The notes beneath the pieces are model-generated. The model made no database searches. It saw nothing but the letters and a program-made list of their open reading frames with translations, and had not been told where the DNA came from. Below are positions 22,185 to 31,276 of a stretch of DNA of 33,445 nucleotides, in pieces; positions within the stretch are counted from its first letter, which is position 1, and each line of letters opens with the position of its first letter. This stretch comes from an uncultured beta proteobacterium (lineage in GTDB: Bacteria; Pseudomonadota; Gammaproteobacteria; Burkholderiales; Nitrosomonadaceae), in assembly GCA_900696615.1 (NCBI GenBank), contig CAADGS010000086.1, forward strand, positions 1-33,445. Direction: 5' to 3'. The translations under genes and the position numbers were made by a program.

Positions 22185-23266
22185 CTCAGTTTTAATGTCG
22201 ACAGTCCAACCAGCACTAAAATAAGGGTAATAATCCAGAACCGAACCACTACCTGGTTTTCTTTCCAACCCTTCAATTCAAAATGATGATGCAATGGCGC
22301 CATACGAAAAATACGCTTTCCCAGTAACTTAAATGAAGCCACCTGCAGCATGACGGAAAGTGCTTCGATCACAAATACACCGCCCATGATTACTAATACA
22401 ATTTCCTGACGCACAATAACGGTAACCACACCAAGCGCAGCACCCAAAGCAAGCGCTCCGACATCTCCCATGAATACTTCGGCCGGATAAGCGTTAAACC
22501 ACAAGAATGCCAATCCTGCGCCAGCCAATGCACCGCAAAAAACGGACAATTCTCCGGTATTGGGGATATAAGGTATCCCTAGATACTTTGCGAAAATGAC
22601 ATGACCTGTGACATACGCAAATACAGCCAGTGCACTACTAATCATGACCGTCGGCATGATGGCCAGTCCATCCAGGCCATCCGTTAAGTTCACCGCGTTG
22701 CTGGTGCCGACAATCACAAAATAAGCCAATATGACAAAACCTATGCCACCCAGCGGAATAGCTATTTCCTTAAAAAAGGGCACAATCATATCGGTCTGCA
22801 CAGACATTTCCGCAGTCAAGGCCAGATATGAGGCAACCGATACCGCAATCACGGATTGCCAAAAAAACTTACTGCGCGCGGAAAGTCCTTTAGGATTGCG
22901 ATACACAACTTTGCGATAGTCATCAATCCAACCGATCACGCCAAAACTCATTGTCGTCAACAAAACCACCCAGACATAGCGGTTACTCAAATCTGCCCAT
23001 AATAGTGTTGTTAAAACAATCGACATCAATATCAAAGCTCCTCCCATCGTTGGGGTTCCTGCTTTGATAAGATGCGTTTGCGGACCATCGTCTCGCACGG
23101 ATTGCCCGATTTTGTAGGCAGTCAATTTTCTTATCATCATTGGGCCGATTAGGAAAGAAATGATCAGCGCAGTTATAACCGCCAGCATCGAGCGTAATGT
23201 AATGTAACTAAATACATTGAAAACCCGGATATCTTGGGCTAACCATTGAGAAAATGCTAACAGCAT
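22181..23266 (-). CDS. mraY: Phospho-N-acetylmuramoyl-pentapeptide-transferase MraY
   Basis: 361 aa; '[13 protein letters not shown]', '[14 protein letters not shown]', '[15 protein letters not shown]', '[23 protein letters not shown]'. Confidence 0.99.
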   Translation of the reverse strand: MLLAFSQWLAQDIRVFNVFSYITLRSMLAVITALIISFLIGPMMIRKLTAYKIGQSVRDDGPQTHLIKAGTPTMGGALILMSIVLTTLLWADLSNRYVWVVLLTTMSFGVIGWIDDYRKVVYRNPKGLSARSKFFWQSVIAVSVASYLALTAEMSVQTDMIVPFFKEIAIPLGGIGFVILAYFVIVGTSNAVNLTDGLDGLAIMPTVMISSALAVFAYVTGHVIFAKYLGIPYIPNTGELSVFCGALAGAGLAFLWFNAYPAEVFMGDVGALALGAALGVVTVIVRQEIVLVIMGGVFVIEALSVMLQVASFKLLGKRIFRMAPLHHHFELKGWKENQVVVRFWIITLILVLVGLSTLKLR

Positions 23267-23342
23267 AAAAAAAACTCCACTTATCTCTCCTCGTTTTTTA
23301 GCGTGTGTGCATCTTTTGCCTGTATTGATTCGTTATATCAAC

Positions 23343-24728
23343 TTAAACTTCTAATCCTTTAACTACTCGCTCCATTTGCATAAACCGCGACCCCTTTATC
23401 AGCACCGTCACATTTTCTGCAAGCAATTGCTTTGCTGTATTAAGCAATTCATCCAAGGTCCTAAAATGCTGGGCACCGGAGCCAAATTCTTCCGCGGCAT
23501 AAGCGCTTAATTCACCTATCGTCAACAGTCGGTCAAGTCCCGCTTTACGTGCTTCGATACCGATCGTACGGTGTAAATCTATAGCCGCCTCGCCCAATTC
23601 ACCCATGTCGCCCAAAACCAGTATTCTTGTACCTTTAATTGCCGCCAAAACCGCCAATGCGGCTCGCACCGATGCCGGATTGGCGTTATAAGTATCATCA
23701 ATTAATTGAGCATGATGCAAACCGGATTTTTTCTGCATACGCCCCTGAACACCTTGAAAACTCTCAAGTCCTGATGCAATCACTTTTTTCTCAATACCTA
23801 ACGCAGTTGTCGCCGCAGCAGCGGCTAACGCGTTATAAATATTATGTATACCGGGAACTTGCAGTTTTACTTCTTCCACCCCATCGGGCAATTTCAATGA
23901 AATGCTGCCATACAAGGAATTTGCTTGATATTTCGCAGTCACCGCAACGTTTTTGTTCTGTAATCCAAATGTTACGATCCGCCGTGAGCCTGCATATTTA
24001 AACCATTCAGGCGCAAAAGCATCGTCTGCATTAATTACTGCTATGCCTTCCTGGTCCAATCCTTCGAATATTTCAGCCTTAGCGCGTGCCACGGCAGCAA
24101 CGGAACCTAATCCTTCGATATGCGCTGTTCCGGCATTTGTAATCAAAGCAACTGCGGGCCTTACCAGATGCGTCAGATAAGAAATTTCGCCGATATGGTT
24201 CATACCCATTTCAATCACTGCATAGCGATGATGTTGGCGTAAACGCAGTAACATTTGCGGCACACCGATTTCATTGTTCAAATTTCCCTCGGTGGCCAGT
24301 ACACCTTCAAGCTTATCATTCGATTGCATTGCATCGTTTGCGACTTGCCGGCGCAATATCGAAGCAATCATTTCCTTTACTGTCGTTTTACCGTTACTTC
24401 CTGTAACACCAATGATTGGCAATGTGAAGCAATTTCTCCAGTAAGCGGCCAATTGTCCCAAACCTATCTTGGTATCCTTAACTCGGATAAAAGGTATGCC
24501 GGCGGGCAAATCCTTACTTGTTGCCGTTTGATTGAGCATGACTGCAACGGCACCGTTCTCGACAGCGCTGCTAACGAATTGACTGCCGTCAAAATATGCA
24601 CCGGTCAGTGCAATAAATAAATTTCCCGGTTTCAATGTCCGGCTATCTGTGCTGACTCCTGTAAACGCTATGTCTTTGCCGCTCCAATCAGCATGTAAAG
24701 CTTGAGCTGCCTCCTTGACCATCATCAT
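23343..24728 (-). CDS. murF: UDP-N-acetylmuramoyl-tripeptide--D-alanyl-D-alanine ligase MurF
   Basis: 461 aa; 'FIALTGAYFDGSQFV', '[20 protein letters not shown]', 'IDDTYNANPASVRAALAVL'; 1-bp overlap with the murE stop. Confidence 0.97.
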   Translation of the reverse strand: MMMVKEAAQALHADWSGKDIAFTGVSTDSRTLKPGNLFIALTGAYFDGSQFVSSAVENGAVAVMLNQTATSKDLPAGIPFIRVKDTKIGLGQLAAYWRNCFTLPIIGVTGSNGKTTVKEMIASILRRQVANDAMQSNDKLEGVLATEGNLNNEIGVPQMLLRLRQHHRYAVIEMGMNHIGEISYLTHLVRPAVALITNAGTAHIEGLGSVAAVARAKAEIFEGLDQEGIAVINADDAFAPEWFKYAGSRRIVTFGLQNKNVAVTAKYQANSLYGSISLKLPDGVEEVKLQVPGIHNIYNALAAAAATTALGIEKKVIASGLESFQGVQGRMQKKSGLHHAQLIDDTYNANPASVRAALAVLAAIKGTRILVLGDMGELGEAAIDLHRTIGIEARKAGLDRLLTIGELSAYAAEEFGSGAQHFRTLDELLNTAKQLLAENVTVLIKGSRFMQMERVVKGLEV

Positions 24729-26284
24729 TAACTCACTCGCGCTTTTATAAATAAATCGTGCAATACTTGTTGCACGACTTCAGCGTCACTAAATGGAATT
24801 TTTTTTCCTTTTATCTCCTGAAATTTTTCATGCCCTTTTCCTGCTATCAAAACGATGTCTCCGAGCTGCGCATTATCGGCCGCTTGGTAAATGGCTGATG
24901 CACGATCAACTTCTATCTGATAATTATTACTGCTCGCACCCGCTGCAATATCTTTAATGATGTTCAGAGCATTTTCACTGCGAGGGTTATCGCTTGTAAA
25001 AATCACATCATCCGCCAACCGAGTAGCCACTTCTCCAATCATTTCGCGCTTTCCCTTATCGCGATCGCCCCCACAACCGACGACGCAATATAAGCGCGGT
25101 TGGTGTTTTTGCTTATCTTTGCCGCTCAGATGAATCGCGGTTGTCCGTAATATCTCGCGCAATGTGCATAATGCCTTTTCAAGCGCGTCCGGCGTATGCG
25201 CATAATCAACAATGACAATCGGTTGACCTGCCGCCGTAAATTTTTCCATTCTCCCAGGGATAGGGCGGATATGCTGCAAGGACCGAACAGCATCGCTCAG
25301 ATTGATACCGCTTGCTAGGAGGGAGGCGGTCACTGCCAGTAAATTCGAGGCATTAAATTTCCCCAATAGATTAATGCGTACATGCTCGGAATTGCCCTCA
25401 TACTCGATATCAAATTCAATTCCGTTGATATCAGCTTTTAGATTTGAACCATAGACCATCTTAAAATGTTTCGCGTAATACCCAATTTCTGGGTACTGAA
25501 AACCATATCCGATTATTTCTGTTTTCTTGTTAGCAAGTTGCCGTGACAACTCAACGCCTAGCACATCATCCATGTTAATGACCGCATATTTCAATTCCGG
25601 CCAGAAAAACAAACGCGCTTTTGCGGCTGCATAGGCATCCATATCCTGATGATAATCCAAATGATCGCGTGACAAATTGGTCAGTACAGCCACCGAGAAT
25701 GTTGTGCCGTTGATCCGCCCTTGCATAAGGCCATGAGACGAAACTTCCATTGCCACACAACTAGCTCCTTGTTGTTTATAATCCGCTAGCAAGCGTTGCA
25801 ACACGGCTGCATCGGGTGTGGTATTTTCTGAACTTTCCAGTGCGCCATCGAAGCCATTTCCCAGTGTTCCAATTACAGCAGCTTTTTTGTCTAAACCGGT
25901 CATGGCTTGCGCATACCAATGACAGCACGAGGTTTTACCATTGGTTCCAGTAATTCCAATCGTCCACAATTTTTTCGAAGGCTCACCGTAAACATAGCTG
26001 GCAATCCAGCCTACTTTTTCGCGGAGCTCACTGATGGGTAATGCAGGAATATGCCAAGCCGGATTCCATGAAAAATCTTGTGGATCCCACAAAATTGCAT
26101 TCGCTCCTGAGGCTATTGCTTGCGGAATATAATTGCGTCCATCATTTTTTTCTCCGGCATAGGCGAGAAAAGTATCGCCAGGATTTATTTTTCGGCTATC
26201 CGAGACGAGATTATTTATGCTTACCCCAATATCATCTAACTGATGATTATCAAATAGTTTTAAAACTTTTCTTTTAGCAGTCAT
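24728..26284 (-). CDS. murE: UDP-N-acetylmuramoyl-L-alanyl-D-glutamate--2,6-diaminopimelate ligase MurE
   Basis: 518 aa; 'IGITGTNGKTSCCHWYAQAM', 'VAMEVSSHGLMQGRI', 'IVDYAHTPDALEKAL', and mDAP-recognition motif 'TSDNPRSEN' (DNPR). Confidence 0.97.
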   Translation of the reverse strand: MTAKRKVLKLFDNHQLDDIGVSINNLVSDSRKINPGDTFLAYAGEKNDGRNYIPQAIASGANAILWDPQDFSWNPAWHIPALPISELREKVGWIASYVYGEPSKKLWTIGITGTNGKTSCCHWYAQAMTGLDKKAAVIGTLGNGFDGALESSENTTPDAAVLQRLLADYKQQGASCVAMEVSSHGLMQGRINGTTFSVAVLTNLSRDHLDYHQDMDAYAAAKARLFFWPELKYAVINMDDVLGVELSRQLANKKTEIIGYGFQYPEIGYYAKHFKMVYGSNLKADINGIEFDIEYEGNSEHVRINLLGKFNASNLLAVTASLLASGINLSDAVRSLQHIRPIPGRMEKFTAAGQPIVIVDYAHTPDALEKALCTLREILRTTAIHLSGKDKQKHQPRLYCVVGCGGDRDKGKREMIGEVATRLADDVIFTSDNPRSENALNIIKDIAAGASSNNYQIEVDRASAIYQAADNAQLGDIVLIAGKGHEKFQEIKGKKIPFSDAEVVQQVLHDLFIKARVS

Positions 26285-26287
26285 TGT

Positions 26288-28066
26288 TCATCCTTCGTCA
26301 CCCATTTCGGGTGTAGCAGTAAATGTAATGACATTATTGGCGGGTGCATCGGGAGGTATATTTAAAATATGTAATGCGCTACTCATTACTTTACTAAACA
26401 CTGGAGCAGCCACAGCACCGCCAAAATATTTCCCTGCCGAGGGTTCATCTATCATTACTGCTATGATTAATCGTGGATTTGATGCCGGCGCATAGCCGAC
26501 AAACGTTGAAATATAGTGTTTTTTAGCGTACTGGCCATCGATCAGTTTGTGCGCCGTTCCAGTTTTACCAGCAACACGGTAGCCATGAATTTGCGCAAGC
26601 GGCGCCGTGCCACCGGGCTGGGTTGCCATTTCCAACATCTGACTTATGGCCAATGCGGTATGACGCGAAATGACGCGCTGTCCCATTGCGGGCATGTCTC
26701 TTTTCACTAGGGATATTGGTTTTAATTCGCCGCCGCTGGCAAATATCGTATAGGCCCGGGCTAATTGCAACAGGCTCGTAGAAATACCATGCCCATATGA
26801 CATGGTAGCCTGTTCGATTGGACGCCATGTATTGTACGAGCGTAATATTCCACTTGCTTCTCCCGGAAAACCCGAATTCGTTAGCGCTCCGAACCCAGCG
26901 CGATTGAACATCTCCCACATTGTTTGCGGAGCAAGTGATAGGGCGATTTTTGCTGTTCCGACATTACTGGATTGCTGAATGATCTGTGCGACCGTCAGCT
27001 CTCCTTTATTATTAATGTCGCGTATGGTACGCCTGCCCACATGCAACATCCCAGGCGATGTTTGCAGCATGGTGTTGAAATTTACCTTGCCTACTTCCAT
27101 TGCAATGGCCACGGTAAAAGGCTTCAAAGTTGAGCCCGGTTCAAAGGTATCGATCAGTGCGCGATTGCGGATTTTCTCGTGACTGATTGTTGAACGATTA
27201 TTCGGGTTGTAAGCGGGCAAATTGGTTAGCGCTAATATTTCCCCGCTTTGCGCATCTAATACGACGATACTTCCCGCTTTGGCATTATTTAGTTTTACCG
27301 CTTCTTTTAATTCTGCATGCGCGCGATACTGAATTCTTCTGTCGATAGATAAAATCAGATCCTGCCCCTGTTTCGGCAAACGGATATTTTCAATATCCTC
27401 AATAATTCGCCCTTTGTTATCTTTAATAACACGACGGCTTCCGAGTTTGCCGGCAAGTTCTTCCTGCCAACCTCGCTCGACGCCTTCCTGACCTTCATCG
27501 TTAATGTCTGTAAAACCCAATACATGAGCGGCAAATTCACCTTCCGGATAGTACCGTTTGGATTCATAAGAGAAATACACTCCCGGAATTTTGAGTTTCA
27601 TAATTTTTTCAGCAACTTCCGGCACTACTTGGCGTTTTAGGTAAACGAATCGGCTATTCTGCCTGTGAATGCGTTCCCCGATATCCTTGCTGTTTGCTTC
27701 AAGTAAAAAGGATAAGTGTTTCAATTGCTCAGCGGTTATTTTTGCAATTTTTGGGTCAGCATACACCGATGCTATCGGTGAACTGATTGCCAGCACATGC
27801 CCATTCCTATCGGTAATCATGCCCCTGTCGGCGCTCATTGACACGATTCTGCTATATCTCGATTCCCCTTTTTCCTGGAGAAAATCATTGTGCATGCCTT
27901 GCAGATAAGCGGCGCGCCCAATCAAACCGCACAACCCCAGCGTCAAAAAACCCAACAACAGGCGTGAACGCCAAGGTAGTAATGTAATCGGTGGTTTGTG
28001 TTTACTAATCACGTTTTCCGGGATCCTTGACACTTGACTGATTTTCTGCGGCGCTAATTGACACAA
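26288..28066 (-). CDS. ftsI: Peptidoglycan D,D-transpeptidase FtsI (PBP3)
   Basis: 592 aa; catalytic SxxK in 'FEPGSTLKPFTV', SSN in 'QQSSNVGTAK', KTGT in 'VAGKTGTAHK'. The supplied start overlaps ftsL by 62 bp; GTG at 28010-28012 (VISKHKPP) is an alternative. Confidence 0.97.
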   Translation of the reverse strand: MCQLAPQKISQVSRIPENVISKHKPPITLLPWRSRLLLGFLTLGLCGLIGRAAYLQGMHNDFLQEKGESRYSRIVSMSADRGMITDRNGHVLAISSPIASVYADPKIAKITAEQLKHLSFLLEANSKDIGERIHRQNSRFVYLKRQVVPEVAEKIMKLKIPGVYFSYESKRYYPEGEFAAHVLGFTDINDEGQEGVERGWQEELAGKLGSRRVIKDNKGRIIEDIENIRLPKQGQDLILSIDRRIQYRAHAELKEAVKLNNAKAGSIVVLDAQSGEILALTNLPAYNPNNRSTISHEKIRNRALIDTFEPGSTLKPFTVAIAMEVGKVNFNTMLQTSPGMLHVGRRTIRDINNKGELTVAQIIQQSSNVGTAKIALSLAPQTMWEMFNRAGFGALTNSGFPGEASGILRSYNTWRPIEQATMSYGHGISTSLLQLARAYTIFASGGELKPISLVKRDMPAMGQRVISRHTALAISQMLEMATQPGGTAPLAQIHGYRVAGKTGTAHKLIDGQYAKKHYISTFVGYAPASNPRLIIAVMIDEPSAGKYFGGAVAAPVFSKVMSSALHILNIPPDAPANNVITFTATPEMGDEG

Positions 28067-28313
28067 TCTGTATATCCGCGGCTGCAGGCACCAGCATGTT
28101 TAAATGCTCCTTGGCTATGCGCTCGATACGGCCATGCATGATTAAAGTGCTTTGTTCCAATTGCAGCCTGCCCCATTCCACATCGAACTTCCGTTCGATT
28201 TCCTTTTCATTTTCCAACGCCATAAAAAGCTTTCGTGCGGTATGTTGAGAAGTCACTACACCCAATGCACAGGTAATTAGCAGAAGCAAAAGGAAAATGT
28301 TCAACTTGAACAT
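28005..28313 (-). CDS. ftsL: Cell division protein FtsL
   Basis: 102 aa; one N-terminal TM 'IFLLLLLITCALGVVTSQH' plus a coiled-coil-like segment; position between rsmH and ftsI. Confidence 0.92.
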   Translation of the reverse strand: MFKLNIFLLLLLITCALGVVTSQHTARKLFMALENEKEIERKFDVEWGRLQLEQSTLIMHGRIERIAKEHLNMLVPAAADIQIVSISAAENQSSVKDPGKRD

Positions 28314-28316
28314 TCG

Positions 28317-29267
28317 CTACTGGGTTAAATCAATTTTTTCTGCCACACGCATAACGGCACTCCTCGCTCTCACATTTTCAATCACTTCATCCTTACTTGG
28401 GCGAATTGCTTTGCCGATTAGCTGCAATTGTTGCTGGCTAATTTTTTGCAACTCTATTTCTCTTAATGGCACACTACGAGGCAATTTGTCGGCACTAGCC
28501 GCAGCGCGCATAAAACGCTTTACTATCCGATCTTCGAGGGAGTGAAAACTAATCACTACCAGCCTCCCGCCCGGTTTGATCAATTCAAGGCATTGCGGCA
28601 AAGCTAGCGACAACTCCTCAAGCTCCCGATTGAGATAAATCCGTATCGCCTGAAAAGTGCGCGTCGCCGGATGTTGCATAGCTTCCCGCTGGCGCTGACG
28701 CGAGCGCACAACCGTTGCGACAATTTCGGCAAGTTGTAATGTGGTATCAATAGGCTGCCGCGTTCTTGCCACAATAATCGCTCTTGCAATCTGCCGAGCA
28801 TACCGTTCTTCGCCATATTCCCTTATTACCTTTTCCAGTTGATCTTCCGCAACATTGGCTAGCCATTCTGCCGCTGTCTGCCCACTACTCGTATCCATGC
28901 GCATATCGAGCGGTCCAGAAATCCGGAAACTGAATCCGCGCGCAACCTCTTCCAATTGCGGTGACGACACGCCCAAGTCCAGCAAAATGCCATCCACTTT
29001 TGTAATACTCATTTCGCGCAGCATCCGTTGCATAGCGGAGAAGCTGCCATGCTTGATACAGAATCGTTTATCTGCAATCTTCTCACCTGCCGCAACTGCG
29101 TCGGGATCCTTATCAAAGGCGATTAGCCTGCCATTTTCACCCAGACGCGACAAAATTAAACGACTATGACCTCCACGACCGAATGTGCCATCTACATAAA
29201 TCCCGCTCACTTTGATTACTAATGCATCTACAGCTTCATGCAGTAATACCGGAGCGTGCATTTGCAC
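28317..29267 (-). CDS. rsmH: 16S rRNA (cytosine1402-N4)-methyltransferase RsmH (MraW)
   Basis: 316 aa; 'HAPVLLHEAVDAL', 'GIYVDGTFGRGGHSRLIL', 'GILLDLGVSSPQLEEVARGFSF', 'LVVISFHSLEDRIVKRFM'. Confidence 0.98.
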   Translation of the reverse strand: MQMHAPVLLHEAVDALVIKVSGIYVDGTFGRGGHSRLILSRLGENGRLIAFDKDPDAVAAGEKIADKRFCIKHGSFSAMQRMLREMSITKVDGILLDLGVSSPQLEEVARGFSFRISGPLDMRMDTSSGQTAAEWLANVAEDQLEKVIREYGEERYARQIARAIIVARTRQPIDTTLQLAEIVATVVRSRQRQREAMQHPATRTFQAIRIYLNRELEELSLALPQCLELIKPGGRLVVISFHSLEDRIVKRFMRAAASADKLPRSVPLREIELQKISQQQLQLIGKAIRPSKDEVIENVRARSAVMRVAEKIDLTQ

Positions 29268-29280
29268 CTCTATCGCTTTG

Positions 29281-29727
29281 CTACAGCGAAAAACCTTCTA
29301 ATTCTGGCGGCATATCGCCATTATTAAAAACCAGTGCATTCTCGATTTGCATATCCCATTGATTCTCATCCCACAATTCTAATTTCATACCCTGACCAAC
29401 CAAAACCACTTCTTTGGACAAACCAGCGAATTGACGTAAAGACGGGGATACTAAAATGCGACCGGCAGCATCCATCTCGACATCGCTGGCACTGCCCACC
29501 AATAACCTTTGCAAGCTGCGGATCTTAGGATCAAAACTAGTAAGGCTATTGAGCTTTTGTTCTATTGGTTCCCAGGCAGGCAGCGGATAAATTAATAAAC
29601 ACTTTGAAGGATCAGCGGTAACGATCAAGCGTCCCTCACACGTGGACTTCAATTCATTCCGATATTTTACCGGTATTGCAAGCCTACCTTTTGCATCTAA
29701 ACTAAGCTGCGTGATCCCGCGAAACAT
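29281..29727 (-). CDS. mraZ: Transcriptional regulator MraZ
   Basis: 148 aa; 'MFRGITQLSLDAKGRLAIPVKYRNEL' and second AbrB-like repeat 'VEMDAAGRILVSPSLRQFAGL'; first gene of the dcw cluster. Confidence 0.97.
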   Translation of the reverse strand: MFRGITQLSLDAKGRLAIPVKYRNELKSTCEGRLIVTADPSKCLLIYPLPAWEPIEQKLNSLTSFDPKIRSLQRLLVGSASDVEMDAAGRILVSPSLRQFAGLSKEVVLVGQGMKLELWDENQWDMQIENALVFNNGDMPPELEGFSL

Positions 29728-29774
29728 ACCGCTCTCCCGTAAATATGGAAATCGACATGAGAATTACCAAATTT

Positions 29775-29800
29775 TCCCACATTCTTCCACCGTTTCCCAC
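29775..29800 (-). promoter_or_regulatory. MraZ operator array (three direct repeats)
   Basis: Minus strand reads GTGGGAAACG-GTGGAAGAAT-GTGGGA: three GTGG(G/A)A boxes at exact 10-bp spacing (+ strand TCCCAC 29775-29780, TTCCAC 29785-29790, TCCCAC 29795-29800), upstream of mraZ, matching the known TGGGN-N5 architecture of MraZ boxes. Confidence 0.88.
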
Positions 29801-29827
29801 TTTAATAAAAAAAAATGGGATAGTCAA
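29799..29827 (-). promoter_or_regulatory. Candidate sigma70-type promoter of the dcw cluster (Pmra)
   Basis: Minus strand: -35 TTGACT (29822-29827), 17-bp T-rich spacer, -10 TAAAGT (29799-29804). The -10 overlaps the first MraZ box. Confidence 0.5.
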
Positions 29828-30188
29828 GCAGTAATATGGAAATTTGTATTGATATGACAAAGACTTAATATCAATACTGACACGAACTCAGCAATGAAAA
29901 ATTTCATAAAAATAAAATAGATAGAACAAGAATTAAATGATTTTTATGAACTCAACCGGAGCAACAAAATAAGCTAATAAATCAATTCAAATATTCACTG
30001 ATTCAAAAGGTTGTCCAGAAAGATCCAGAGAAACCAAACGATGCCAGATGGCGATATACAGAAGAAAATTACTGCGAGAAAGAACAAAATATGGCTTAGT
30101 TACAACAAAAAATCGGCTAAAACTATTCTCTGAGTAGCGCACCTAGCAATACAGCGTCAATGCAAGGCGTTGAAGAAAAAGAGTCTTG

Positions 30189-31166
30189 CTAGGCTTCGAG
30201 TAAGATACCCAGCGAATTTTGACAAGCGCGTTGATAAGCCAATCCAGCAATAGCCAGATCTCCTAACGCCAATCCGCGAAATATAAAAGCAGTCCGCTCT
30301 TCTCGAGCACAGCGGCCCTTCACCATACCTGTAACCAGTCCGGTCAAATCGCCGCAAACTAGCGCCGAATCGACCAGTGGCTTGGGCATATTGGCTTCCT
30401 GATCCAGATCATCGATAATAATCCGATCCAATGCGGAAAGGCTCTCAGCCAGCCACGGCGCGGCCAAATCTGTCATCGTAACGAATGCGCCGGGTTTAAG
30501 CCAATGCGCATCCAAGAATGGAATCAATTGCGGCGATAATGTCACGGAAGTAACGACTATATCTGCATCATGAACAGCATCCTGGGCCATTTTACTGGCA
30601 ATGACCAAAAAGCCCATTTTCTCAGCAGCGCGGCAAAACTCCTTGCAACTGCTAAGACCGCGTCCGAATGCTCGAATTTGTTTCAGAGGAAAAATTTGTG
30701 CGAAAGCATGCAAATGGCTCAGTGCTTGCACACCGCAACCGATAAAAGCGGCAATTGACGCATCAGGCCGCGCAAGCCGCTTCGCAGCGACTGCACTTAA
30801 TCCGGCAGTACGCACCGCAGTAACCCAGTTTCCATCGAGTATTGCCAGCGGCATTCCACTGCGACTGTCCAGCAACATCACCAACGCATTGATACTTTTC
30901 AATCCCTGCTGCGGATTATCCGGATTCAGCACCAAAGCTTTAACCGCAAGAAACGGTGGATCATTGGCTGCGGCCAATGTTGCCATCATATACCGGCCAT
31001 CCGGCGGGGTAATCACAGCTTTCGGCGCATTCCAGGCTTGCTGCTGATCCTTACCTAGAATCAGTTGCTCGATACTGGTTATAACGTCCATTGTACTCAG
31101 TTGCAAACCGTGCAATGAACTTTGAGATAAATAGCGAATCAATTCAGGCATTCCGGTTTTTACCAT
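30189..31166 (-). CDS. Ornithine cyclodeaminase / mu-crystallin family protein (substrate uncertain)
   Basis: 325 aa; 'FLAVKALVLNPDNPQQGLKSINALVMLLDSRSGMPLAILDGNWVTAVRTAGLSAVAAKRLARPDASIAAFIGCGVQALSHLHAF' shows the family core (VK, GxPLAxxDGxxvTaxRTaa, GxGxQA). Confidence 0.92.
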   Translation of the reverse strand: MVKTGMPELIRYLSQSSLHGLQLSTMDVITSIEQLILGKDQQQAWNAPKAVITPPDGRYMMATLAAANDPPFLAVKALVLNPDNPQQGLKSINALVMLLDSRSGMPLAILDGNWVTAVRTAGLSAVAAKRLARPDASIAAFIGCGVQALSHLHAFAQIFPLKQIRAFGRGLSSCKEFCRAAEKMGFLVIASKMAQDAVHDADIVVTSVTLSPQLIPFLDAHWLKPGAFVTMTDLAAPWLAESLSALDRIIIDDLDQEANMPKPLVDSALVCGDLTGLVTGMVKGRCAREERTAFIFRGLALGDLAIAGLAYQRACQNSLGILLEA

Positions 31167-31223
31167 TAATCATAGTGACAACCTTTAGTCAAGACTGAGT
31201 TAGCCATCCTAACAATCGACTGC

Positions 31224-31229
31224 TATAAT
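31224..31229 (+). promoter_or_regulatory. Probable -10 element of the typA promoter
   Basis: Consensus TATAAT followed by a GC-rich AGCGCCCCGCCGC segment, about 47 bp upstream of the typA ATG; the -35 is weak (TTAGCC, 18-bp spacer). Confidence 0.45.
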
Positions 31230-31276
31230 AGCGCCCCGCCGCAACAACTAACAGCTTATTTTTTGAGGAATTATTT

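Noticed and set aside
25463-25480. Second parS-like sequence (AATGTTTCGCGTAATAC) within murE
   Set aside because: Too many mismatches to the parS palindrome; the right half-site is not conserved.
30139-30193. CCTAGCAA...TTGCTAGG inverted repeat at the 3' end of the ornithine cyclodeaminase family gene
   Set aside because: Only 8 bp, long loop, overlaps the end of the CDS and lacks a T-tract on the minus strand; not a convincing terminator or mobile-element end.
30601-31047. 148-aa plus-strand ORF antisense to the ornithine cyclodeaminase family gene
   Set aside because: Shadow ORF opposite a clear family member; no recognisable domain.
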